7,486 nucleotides of DNA. Source: an uncultured Lachnospiraceae bacterium (lineage in GTDB: Bacteria > Bacillota > Clostridia > Lachnospirales > Lachnospiraceae). The stretch spans positions 14,886 to 22,371 of the forward strand of contig CAJTLD010000013.1 of assembly GCA_910577065.1 (NCBI GenBank), read 5' to 3'. A program made the translations under genes and the position numbers. Shown piece after piece: positions 1-5,154 of this stretch. The notes beneath the pieces are model-generated. The model did not search any database. It saw only the letters and a list, made by a program, of their open reading frames with translations, and had not been told where the DNA came from. Each line of letters starts with the position of its first letter. Position 1 is the stretch's first letter.

Positions 1-484
1 CCGCCGCCGCTATGACGACAATCCCATGGTTCCAGGCTTTTTCCACTGCCGCAATCAGGTTTTCTTTTTCCGCTTCATCTGCCGACGGCAGCATACCGAC
101 TGAAATATTTAAGATGCGGATATTGTATTCTTCCCGGTTTTCAATAATATAGTCGATCGCTTTTAAAACCTGGGACGTATTGCCGTTTCCCTTGCGGTCT
201 AAAACTTTTGCTACAAACAAACCCGCCTCCGGCGCAATCCCGGTATACATTCCCCTGCCTGCCCTGCCGCTTCCCGCAATAATGCCGGCCACATGCGTTC
301 CATGCCCGTTATCATCATAAATGCGCGTTCTGTTTTGGGTGAAATCCCTAAATTTTAAAATGCGGCTGTCAAAATCCACATGGGGGACAATCCCGGTATC
401 CATCACGGCAACCGTAACGCCGCGCCCGGTGCACCCGTTCTGGTGCGCTTCATCTGCCCGTAGTTTTTTCCGAACCTGATTCAT
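1..484 (-). CDS. S8 family (subtilisin-like) serine peptidase, C-terminal part missing
   Basis: Reading left from ATG at 484, 161 complete codons are visible before the window edge. The catalytic Asp lies in VAVMDTG (D29) and the catalytic His in DDNGHGTHVAG (H61). The NISVG segment near residues 126-130 matches the S8 substrate-binding strand (usual form N-S/M-S-L/V-G). The catalytic Ser lies off the window. There is no signal peptide and no propeptide: the fold begins about 20 residues after Met1. This resembles intracellular subtilisins or AprX-like enzymes rather than secreted proteases, so a cytoplasmic role in protein turnover is inferred. The start is secure: an in-frame TAA at 500-502 lies just upstream with no other ATG, GTG or TTG between. 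The ribosome site is weak (AAGGTG, 492-497, 7 bases from ATG), suggesting modest translation. It lies 78 bases beyond the terminator that follows pnp, so it may need read-through or a weak promoter of its own. The family call is firm; substrate and physiological role are unknown. Confidence 0.93.
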   Translation of the reverse strand, partial: MNQVRKKLRADEAHQNGCTGRGVTVAVMDTGIVPHVDFDSRILKFRDFTQNRTRIYDDNGHGTHVAGIIAGSGRAGRGMYTGIAPEAGLFVAKVLDRKGNGNTSQVLKAIDYIIENREEYNIRILNISVGMLPSADEAEKENLIAAVEKAWNHGIVVIAAA

Positions 485-561
485 CGAAAAACACCTTTTT
501 TATTATTTTATGCGGCGCCGGAAGGGGAGTTCCAAAATGGAAGTTCTGCTCATTTACGATG

Positions 562-591
562 AAAAACCGCCCGGCGCAAAACACCAGGCGG
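562..591 (-). terminator. Rho-independent terminator between pnp and the S8 peptidase gene
   Basis: On the minus strand, CCGCCTGGTG and CGCCGGGCGG form a 10-bp stem (two G-U pairs) around a 5-base loop, directly followed by five T residues (566-562). This is a textbook intrinsic terminator. It would end pnp transcripts and also any RNA from the promoter at 632-660. On the plus strand the stem is followed by a looser T-rich stretch, so weak bidirectional activity is possible. Confidence 0.88.
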
Positions 592-626
592 CCTTTCTTT
601 CACCAAAAGGTGATACCAAACTCGCA
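562..626 (-). ncRNA. Candidate small RNA or attenuator leader of about 65 nt
   Basis: The promoter at 632-660 predicts a start near 624-626, and the intrinsic terminator ends near 562, defining a transcript of about 65 nt with no evident reading frame. Within it, TCACC-TTTT-GGTGA (613-600) forms a 5-bp hairpin, followed by a purine-rich GAAAGAAAGG linker and the terminator stem. The CACC arm of the small hairpin could instead pair with GGTG in the terminator's left arm, though only over four bases. It could be a free small RNA, or an attenuated leader whose read-through expresses the S8 peptidase starting at 484. I do not recognise a known riboswitch class. The existence of the transcript is inferred from promoter and terminator alone. 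Confidence 0.4.
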
Positions 627-664
627 GGCTTATTATATCATTTCTTTTGGAAGCCTGCAAGTTT
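618..664. repeat. 14-bp inverted repeat overlapping a promoter
   Basis: Plus-strand AAACTCGCAGGCTT (618-631) and AAGCCTGCAAGTTT (651-664) are inverted copies with one mismatch, which becomes a G-U pair in RNA. The 19-base spacer contains the -10 box of the promoter at 632-660, and the arms cover its -35 box and start-site region. It starts 25 bases beyond the pnp stop. In a pnp transcript it would fold into a long hairpin that could stabilise the 3' end; in DNA it could be an operator. No strong T-run follows it on the minus strand, so it is a poor terminator there. On the plus strand it is followed by ATTTTTG, a possible terminator for opposing transcription. Confidence 0.7.
632..660 (-). 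promoter_or_regulatory. Sigma-A-type promoter with extended -10, pointing towards the S8 peptidase
   Basis: Minus-strand TTGCAG (660-655), a 17-base spacer, then TATAAT (637-632) preceded by TGA, giving an extended -10 of the TGn type. The -10 is a perfect consensus; the -35 matches only three of six positions, which extended -10 promoters tolerate. It lies 29 bases past the pnp stop and is embedded in the 14-bp inverted repeat. The predicted start is near 624-626. Any RNA made meets the intrinsic terminator within about 65 bases. Confidence 0.55.
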
Positions 665-688
665 ATTTTTGATTTCTTTGCCGTTGTT

Positions 689-2785
689 TTATTTTATATA
701 TTTGGGGACGTCCTTTAAGGAAAAGCTGAGCCTGCCCATCTTGTCCTTCCCAAGGCAAACCACCGTCACCTTATCTCCTAACGTAAGGACATCCTCAACG
801 CGGTTAATCCGTTCCTTCGAGATTTTGGAAATATGGATCATCCCCTCTTTGCCCGGAGCAAATTCCACAAACGCGCCAAATTCCTTGATACTGACAATCT
901 TTCCCTTCAGTATCTGTCCTTCCTCAAAATCAGTTGTAATTATTCGAATCATTTCTACCGCCTGATCCATGGCGGACTTGTCCGTACCGCATACCGACAC
1001 GGCCCCGTCGTCCGTAATATCGATCTTTACGCCGGTACGTTCAATAATCTCGTTAATGGTCTTGCCGCGCTGTCCAACCACGTCGCCGATTTTGGCGGGA
1101 TCGATCTGAATCTGGATAATCTTCGGCGCGTACTGGCTTATTTCTGATCTTGGTTCCGCAATCGCTTTGGACATGCATTCGTCCATAATGAAAAACCTGG
1201 CTTCCCTTGTCCTTGCAATCGCTTCCTCCACAATCGGCCTGGTCAGCCCGTGGATCTTAATATCCATCTGAATCGCGGTAATGCCGTCCTTCGTCCCGGT
1301 TACCTTAAAATCCATATCCCCGAAGAAATCCTCCAGTCCCTGGATATCCGTAAGCACAAGGTAATCGTCGTCCGTTTCCCCGGTCACAAGTCCGCAGGAA
1401 ATACCCGCAACCATTTTTTTAATCGGCACGCCCCCCGCCATTAACGCCATACAGGACGCGCAGGTAGACGCCATAGACGTCGAACCGTTGGATTCAAACG
1501 TCTCCGAAACGGCGCGGATGGCATACGGAAATTCTTCCACCGAAGGAAGCATCGGGATTAAAGCGCGCTCCGCAAGCGCACCGTGCCCGATCTCCCTGCG
1601 CCCCGGCCCTCTTGACGGCTTGGTTTCGCCTACGGAATAGGACGGGAAATTATAATGGTGCATATAGCGTTTTTCCGTAATATTTTCGTCTAGCCCGTCT
1701 ACTCTCTGGATTTCCGACAACGGCGCTAACGTTACCACATCGCAGATCTGCGTCTGTCCCCTGGTGAACATAGCCGAACCGTGCACCCTTGGGATCAGAT
1801 CCACCTCGGCCGAAAGCGGGCGGATCTGATCGATCGCGCGTCCGTCTGGGCGTTTGTGATCCTTTAAAATCATCTTGCGCACCGTCTTTTTCTGATACTG
1901 GTAAACCGCCTCGTCCAAAACGGCCAGCCACTCTTCGTTCTCCGCAAACGCTTCCGTAAGCTTTTCGGTAACGCTGCGGATATTTTCTTCCCGCACCTGT
2001 TTCTGGTCGGTAAAGACCGCCTCTTCCATTTCTTCCGGCGGCACAATCTTTTTTATCTCCTCAAACATCTCCGCCGGAATCGCACAGCTTGTATACGTAT
2101 GCTTGGGCTTTCCGGTTTCCGCAACGATCCGGTTGATAAATTCAATAATCGTCTGGTTGATATCGTGCGCCATATAAATCGCTTCAATCATCTTATCTTC
2201 CGGTATTTCATTCGCGCCGGCTTCAATCATAATAACCTTCTCAGAGGTAGAAGCTACGGTAAGCATCAGATCCCCGTTGTCCCACTGGGACTGGGAAGGG
2301 TTAACAATAAACTCGCCGTTTTCCATGCCCACCTGCGTCATCGCGCACGGGCCGTCAAACGGAATATCCGAAATACAGGTCGAAATTGCCGCGCCGAGCA
2401 TCGCCACAAGCTCCGGGCGGCACTCCGGATCCACGCTCATAACCATATTATTTAACGTAACGTCGTTCCGATAATCCTTCGGGAACAGCGGGCGCATGGG
2501 GCGGTCAATCACACGCGCGGTCAAAACCGCGTTTTCCGACGCCTTGCCCTCCCGTTTATTAAACCCTCCCGGGATTTTGCCCACCGCATACATTTTTTCC
2601 TCAAATTCCACGCTTAACGGGAAAAAGTCGATTCCGTCCCTTGGCTTGTCCGAGGAAGTCGCCGTAGACAATACGGTCGTCTCCCCGTAGTGCATCATTG
2701 CGCATCCGTTCGCCTGTTTGCCGACCCTGTCCACATCTACGGTAAGCGTCCGCCCCGCAAGCTCCATTGAAAAACTCTTGTACAT
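689..2785 (-). CDS. pnp: Polyribonucleotide nucleotidyltransferase (polynucleotide phosphorylase)
   Basis: PNPase is a trimeric phosphorolytic 3'-to-5' exoribonuclease of mRNA turnover that releases nucleoside diphosphates. The 698-residue length is typical. Seen in order: first RNase PH core (about 10-145, with GGFNKREG and RVIDRPMRPLFP); helical linker (about 235-310); second RNase PH core (about 313-530, with PDGRAIDQIRPL, FTRGQTQ and HHYNFPSYSVGE); KH domain (about 553-612) with GxxG loop GQRG at 571-574; S1 domain (about 620-690). The acidic and basic residues corresponding to E. coli D486, D492 and K494 are all present, in LEDFFGDMDFK. The protein ends right after S1, without a long tail. 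ATG at 2785 is chosen because AAGGAG lies 9 bases upstream and the protein then begins MYKSFSMELAGR, as the family does; in-frame ATGs at 2806 and 2845 lack a good site. It lies downstream of rpsO, the conserved bacterial order. Confidence 0.98.
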   Translation of the reverse strand: MYKSFSMELAGRTLTVDVDRVGKQANGCAMMHYGETTVLSTATSSDKPRDGIDFFPLSVEFEEKMYAVGKIPGGFNKREGKASENAVLTARVIDRPMRPLFPKDYRNDVTLNNMVMSVDPECRPELVAMLGAAISTCISDIPFDGPCAMTQVGMENGEFIVNPSQSQWDNGDLMLTVASTSEKVIMIEAGANEIPEDKMIEAIYMAHDINQTIIEFINRIVAETGKPKHTYTSCAIPAEMFEEIKKIVPPEEMEEAVFTDQKQVREENIRSVTEKLTEAFAENEEWLAVLDEAVYQYQKKTVRKMILKDHKRPDGRAIDQIRPLSAEVDLIPRVHGSAMFTRGQTQICDVVTLAPLSEIQRVDGLDENITEKRYMHHYNFPSYSVGETKPSRGPGRREIGHGALAERALIPMLPSVEEFPYAIRAVSETFESNGSTSMASTCASCMALMAGGVPIKKMVAGISCGLVTGETDDDYLVLTDIQGLEDFFGDMDFKVTGTKDGITAIQMDIKIHGLTRPIVEEAIARTREARFFIMDECMSKAIAEPRSEISQYAPKIIQIQIDPAKIGDVVGQRGKTINEIIERTGVKIDITDDGAVSVCGTDKSAMDQAVEMIRIITTDFEEGQILKGKIVSIKEFGAFVEFAPGKEGMIHISKISKERINRVEDVLTLGDKVTVVCLGKDKMGRLSFSLKDVPKYIK

Positions 2786-2794
2786 AATTTTATT

Positions 2795-2800
2795 CTCCTT
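2795..2800 (-). promoter_or_regulatory. Ribosome binding site deciding the pnp start
   Basis: AAGGAG on the minus strand, 9 bases before ATG at 2785. It lies inside the longer in-frame extension, so it selects the shorter 698-residue protein over starts at 2806 or 2845. Confidence 0.85.
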
Positions 2801-2845
2801 ATTCATTTTCTGCCTGTCTAAAAACAGCGGAATTGTCCGAAACAA

Positions 2846-2929
2846 CTGATATGGATACCGTCTGCACCATATGCATATCAGAAGTCTCGGGTGGTAAATC
2901 CCGCCCTTTCATCCGGCGCTTCCTGATAT
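2846..2929 (-). promoter_or_regulatory. Structured pnp leader with mutually exclusive hairpins
   Basis: On the minus-strand RNA, segment 1 (ATATCAGGAAG, 2929-2919) pairs with segment 2 (CTTCTGATAT, 2884-2875) as a 10-bp stem with one bulged G. The 3' part of segment 2 (CTGATATG, 2881-2874) can instead pair perfectly over 8 bp with segment 3 (CATATCAG, 2853-2846). A third smaller hairpin, ATATGG (2872-2867) with CCATAT (2854-2849), is also possible and competes for segment 3. The structure lies between rpsO and pnp, about 60 bases before the pnp start. In E. coli the pnp leader forms a double-stranded stem cut by RNase III and then targeted by PNPase for autoregulation; an analogous role here is inference. 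No T-run follows either fold, so termination is unlikely to be the output. Confidence 0.5.
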
Positions 2930-2931
2930 TC

Positions 2932-2963
2932 AAAATAGAGCGGAAGATAACTCCGCTCTATTT
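2932..2963 (-). terminator. Hairpin after rpsO: partial terminator or processing site
   Basis: AAATAGAGCGGA and TCCGCTCTATTT form a perfect 12-bp stem around a 7-base loop, beginning 10 bases after the rpsO stop. The T-run is short (four T, then G), so termination is probably incomplete, letting some transcripts continue into pnp. A similar terminator with read-through separates rpsO and pnp in E. coli. It would also protect the 3' end of a monocistronic rpsO mRNA. Confidence 0.65.
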
Positions 2964-2973
2964 GAACTATACA

Positions 2974-3240
2974 CTACTTTCTGATTCCCAAACGCTCGAT
3001 CAAAGAACGATATCTTTCGATATCAATTTTCTTTAAGTAAGCCAGCATGCCGCGCCTCTGGCCGACCATTTTCAAAAGGCCCCTCCTGGAATGGTGATCC
3101 TTCGGGTTTGCTTTTAAATGCTCTGTCAGTTCCTGGATCCTTGCGGTCAGGATTGCCACCTGTACCTCCGGTGAACCTGTGTCGCCGGGTGTCCTGCCGT
3201 ATTCCGCGATAATCGCCTGCTTCTTGTCCTTTGCAATCAT
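2974..3240 (-). CDS. rpsO: 30S ribosomal protein S15
   Basis: An 88-residue, all-helical, basic protein, the normal length for S15. S15 binds 16S rRNA at the junction of helices 20, 21 and 22 and starts assembly of the 30S platform. Family signatures are visible: [14 protein letters not shown] (about 19-32), the [12 protein letters not shown] type segment as [19 protein letters not shown] (about 45-63), and [23 protein letters not shown] at the C-terminus. ATG at 3240 is preceded by AGGAGG (3253-3248) at 7 bases. The gene has its own strong promoter at 3342-3370 and a structured leader of about 95 nt, and is followed by a hairpin and then pnp. Confidence 0.98.
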   Translation of the reverse strand: MIAKDKKQAIIAEYGRTPGDTGSPEVQVAILTARIQELTEHLKANPKDHHSRRGLLKMVGQRRGMLAYLKKIDIERYRSLIERLGIRK

Positions 3241-3336
3241 GATGATTCCTCCTGTTATTTTAATCGCCCGCTTTTTGTATGATACTCAGCAGAAGGTCGG
3301 AGTGTCCAACCACCGGGTATGGGCCAAACTCATACT
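3241..3336 (-). promoter_or_regulatory. rpsO 5' leader, candidate S15 autoregulatory element
   Basis: The predicted transcript begins around 3336-3333. GTATGA (3335-3330) can close a long-range helix with TCATAC (3282-3277), enclosing the hairpin GGTTGGA-CAC-TCCGACC (3311-3295; 7 bp including one G-U). The same GTATG can instead pair locally with CATAC (3321-3317). An outer helix with an internal hairpin suits the branched S15 targets described in Gram-positive rpsO leaders, where S15 represses its own translation. I cannot match it to a named class, so the regulatory role is inference. The AGGAGG at 3253-3248 lies just after the structured part. Confidence 0.5.
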
Positions 3337-3341
3337 TTTTT

Positions 3342-3370
3342 ATTTTAACACAACCCCTTTGTTTTGTAAA
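3342..3370 (-). promoter_or_regulatory. Sigma-A promoter for rpsO(-pnp)
   Basis: TTTACA (3370-3365), exactly 17 bases, TAAAAT (3347-3342), with TGT before the -10 as an extended TGn element. Both hexamers match consensus at five of six positions. The predicted start near 3335 gives a leader of about 95 nt. The -35 box lies only six bases beyond the stop of the upstream gene, with no terminator between, so upstream transcripts may run into rpsO. Confidence 0.8.
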
Positions 3371-3376
3371 CCGTTT

Positions 3377-4189
3377 TTAATTTTTCGGTATGCGATAAAG
3401 TGAAAAGTATGCGGTTCCCTGTGTTTTTGTCTTTGTATTTACATACTCTACCCGAAACTCCGTTTGCGCAAACATATCCGAATACAGATAATAAGACCAT
3501 CTTTCCCTGCGGGTCTCCTGATAGGTAACCGGGTCGTAATCGTAGTCGTAATACGTATAGTCGTCTTCGCTCTTATACGCATATTCCCCCAATGTAACCT
3601 TTGTATTATTTTTAATCTTTTTCTCCACGGATTTTCCGTTTGCATCGTCCGTAATCATAGTAATGGATTTTAATTTATACCCTTTATTCATCTCCACCTT
3701 AAACTTGCCGCTTTTTTTGCCGCAAAGTTCAAAAAACGTCTCTTTGCCTGCAAATGTAGCTTTTTTCACCGGAGATTCATTCCGATCGGAATTGCCCGCT
3801 TTTACGCGCAGCGAATGGCTGCTTTTTTTACTTCCGTCCGGCCCGCATACGTCAAAAGTAACTCTATAATTACCCGCTTTTTTTGCAAACAGCCCAATCC
3901 TGGCATAGCCGTACGGGCGTTCCGAGTATGTATACGCTTCCTGATGGTAGTACTGGTACGTCTGTTTGGCGATTAAGTTTTTACTGTTTGTCTTAATATT
4001 CTTAATCTGTGCGTCGCCTTCGGAATAGGTAATTTCAATCTGGTTGGTATATGTGGAATTTACCGTAATATTCATTTTTTCAGAGCTTACTTTTGCCTGT
4101 GCATATGCCTTTGTATTCGGAACGGCCAGAACGGATACCGCCATACACGCAGCGAACAAAAAGCAGGCAATCTTTTTTGAGATTCTCAT
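3377..4189 (-). CDS. Exported protein of unknown function, paralog of the gene at 4222-4971
   Basis: A 270-residue protein whose function I do not recognise. Residues 1-30 form a signal peptide: basic MRISKK, hydrophobic core, likely signal peptidase I cut after KAYA. The mature part is lysine-rich and looks beta-rich. It shares a clear backbone with its upstream neighbour: EGDxxIxNxKxxSKNLI (57-72), PxGYARIGxxAKKxGxYxVTFDV (about 92-114), VKKxxxAGKxxFF (about 141-153), GKFKVxMxKGYKLxSITM (about 161-178), KKIKN and LGxY (about 190-203), and an exact C-terminal YxSLYRxPxN. The GYARIG to VTFDV stretch resembles a strand-turn-strand of an Ig-like sandwich (inference). A Tyr/Asp-rich insert (about 204-236, with DYTYYDYDYDP) is not matched in the paralog. 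No LPXTG motif, lipobox or membrane anchor is seen, so it is probably secreted or wall-associated by charge. ATG at 4189 follows AAGGAGG (4205-4199) at 9 bases. It lies 32 bases after its paralog, in the same transcript. Confidence 0.9.
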   Translation of the reverse strand: MRISKKIACFLFAACMAVSVLAVPNTKAYAQAKVSSEKMNITVNSTYTNQIEITYSEGDAQIKNIKTNSKNLIAKQTYQYYHQEAYTYSERPYGYARIGLFAKKAGNYRVTFDVCGPDGSKKSSHSLRVKAGNSDRNESPVKKATFAGKETFFELCGKKSGKFKVEMNKGYKLKSITMITDDANGKSVEKKIKNNTKVTLGEYAYKSEDDYTYYDYDYDPVTYQETRRERWSYYLYSDMFAQTEFRVEYVNTKTKTQGTAYFSLYRIPKN

Positions 4190-4221
4190 AGTTCAATTCC
4201 TCCTTTTACATTTAGGGCCGC

Positions 4222-4971
4222 TTAATTCAACGGCACGCGGTACAGCGAATAGTAAACTGTCTTTGATGCACCGGTATATTTATCTTTATAAGCAACTTTA
4301 AACTGGGTCCGGGCAAGCAGATCCGCACGCCAGTCTTCCCTGTTTTGCGCTCCCTCGTTGTATACGGTCTTAGAACGGTATTTTCCCAATGCGACGTTCT
4401 GGCCGTTTTTGATTTTTTTTACGATTTCCTTACCGGTCCTGTCATATGACGTCATAGTAATAGACTGTAATTTATACCCCTTTGCCATGCTGACTTTAAA
4501 CTTGCCCTTTGCCTTAGGAGCAATTCCGAAAAATTCTGTTTTTCCGGCATATGAAACCTTTTTGACTGCCATGTCCGCCGTAGCGTACACCTTGACCGAA
4601 TGGCTTTTCCTTACCGCGCCCTGACGGTCAACGACGTCAAAAGTGACCGTATACGTCCCTTTTTTCTTCGCGTACATTCCGATTCTTGCATAACCCCAAG
4701 GATATTCGGCGTCATACTCCTGCTTTCTGTCCGAAGAATTTACATAGGTGGTACGCAGAATCAGATTTTTACTGCCGGATTTCAGATTAGCAATTTTAAA
4801 GTCCCCTTCATCGAACCTGACTTCCAATTCCTCTCCTGTCTGCTTTACCCAGATATGTTCTTTGTCGGGCGCCGCAGACGCCGCTGCCTGCCCATTCGGG
4901 ATAAGCAAAGACGTTACCAGCAAACCGACTGCCAAAAAAAAGCAAAGCATTCTTTTTTGTTGTTTTTTCAT
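4222..4971 (-). CDS. Exported protein of unknown function, paralog of the gene at 3377-4189
   Basis: A 249-residue protein with no recognised function. Residues 1-33 or so form a signal peptide (MKKQQKR, then a Leu/Phe/Val-rich core and NGQAAASA before APDK). The mature protein shares ordered motifs with the downstream gene: FDEGDFKIANLKSGSKNLI (53-71), YPWGYARIGMYAKKKGTYTVTFDV split over 90-113, VKKVSYAGKTEFF (about 136-148), GKFKVSMAKGYKLQSITM (about 156-173), KKIKNGQNVALGKY (about 185-198) and C-terminal YYSLYRVPLN. The two are ancient tandem duplicates: similar along the whole length, clearly diverged, with one lacking the Tyr/Asp-rich insert. It is rich in lysine and has no anchor motif. 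ATG at 4971 is chosen over an in-frame ATG at 5046 because AAGGAGG lies 8 bases upstream, the signal peptide then starts properly, and 5046 falls at the predicted transcription start. It has its own promoter and heads a two-gene operon. Confidence 0.9.
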   Translation of the reverse strand: MKKQQKRMLCFFLAVGLLVTSLLIPNGQAAASAAPDKEHIWVKQTGEELEVRFDEGDFKIANLKSGSKNLILRTTYVNSSDRKQEYDAEYPWGYARIGMYAKKKGTYTVTFDVVDRQGAVRKSHSVKVYATADMAVKKVSYAGKTEFFGIAPKAKGKFKVSMAKGYKLQSITMTSYDRTGKEIVKKIKNGQNVALGKYRSKTVYNEGAQNREDWRADLLARTQFKVAYKDKYTGASKTVYYSLYRVPLN

Positions 4972-4979
4972 GAAACAAT

Positions 4980-4986
4980 CCTCCTT
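4980..4986 (-). promoter_or_regulatory. Ribosome binding site deciding the start at 4971
   Basis: AAGGAGG on the minus strand, 8 bases before ATG at 4971. It sets the start of the 249-residue exported protein rather than the in-frame ATG 75 bases further upstream. Confidence 0.88.
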
Positions 4987-5051
4987 ATTTTTTTCACACG
5001 CCCAGACAGACAAAGCTGCGCTGTGCATGCATATTATTAAAAGCAATCCTT

Positions 5052-5079
5052 ATTATATTCTTTTTCCGACAAAAGTCAA
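5052..5079 (-). promoter_or_regulatory. Sigma-A promoter for the paralogous exported pair
   Basis: TTGACT (5079-5074), a 16-base spacer, TATAAT (5057-5052): -35 five of six and -10 perfect. The predicted start near 5045 gives a leader of about 74 nt ahead of the gene at 4971. In the leader, CACAGCGC and GCGTGTG could form a 7-bp stem with one bulged base; its meaning is unclear. Confidence 0.8.
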
Positions 5080-5092
5080 CGTATACTGCGTA

Positions 5093-5101
5093 ATTATACC
5101 A
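5093..5101 (-). promoter_or_regulatory. Possible second, upstream extended -10 promoter
   Basis: TGGTATAAT on the minus strand (5101-5093) is a TGn-extended perfect -10. No good -35 is found at 16-18 bases, so activity would depend on the extended -10. It would start about 40 bases upstream of the main promoter start. Confidence 0.35.
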
Positions 5102-5154
5102 GATTTAGGGCATAATTGCCGTATCGCACCGCCGGAAGGAGTGCTGTGCCCCCA

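Noticed and set aside
505..535. Promoter directly before the S8 peptidase (TTGGAA, 19 bases, TAAAAT)
   Set aside because: The spacing is too long, the -35 is poor, and the predicted start would fall almost on the ribosome site. It cannot be excluded but is not supported.
571..574. Possible significance of GQRG in the PNPase KH loop
   Set aside because: These numbers are PNPase residue positions 571-574, not bases. The loop still fits GxxG, and I believe similar variants are common in related Clostridia, so it is not treated as unusual.
510..965. Plus-strand open frames, including 510-965, 833-1147, 2099-2455, 4600-5173, 5401-5874 and 6563-7215
   Set aside because: They lie opposite well-supported minus-strand genes, show no recognisable domains and have no convincing ribosome sites; they are antisense shadows.
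1650..1931. Minus-strand 93-residue open frame within pnp
   Set aside because: It lies in another frame of the conserved pnp coding region and has no domain of its own.
2786..2845. N-terminal extension of PNPase from in-frame ATG at 2845 or 2806
   Set aside because: Neither has a good ribosome site. Both lie in the structured leader, and the AAGGAG at 2795-2800 and the family N-terminus point to ATG at 2785.
4972..5046. N-terminal extension of the first paralog from ATG at 5046
   Set aside because: It would sit at the predicted transcription start next to the -10 box and put a non-signal segment before a proper signal peptide.
5101..5154. Terminator after the modular protein (GCAC/GTGC and GGCA/TGCC stems)
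   Set aside because: The stems are only four base pairs and no T-run follows.
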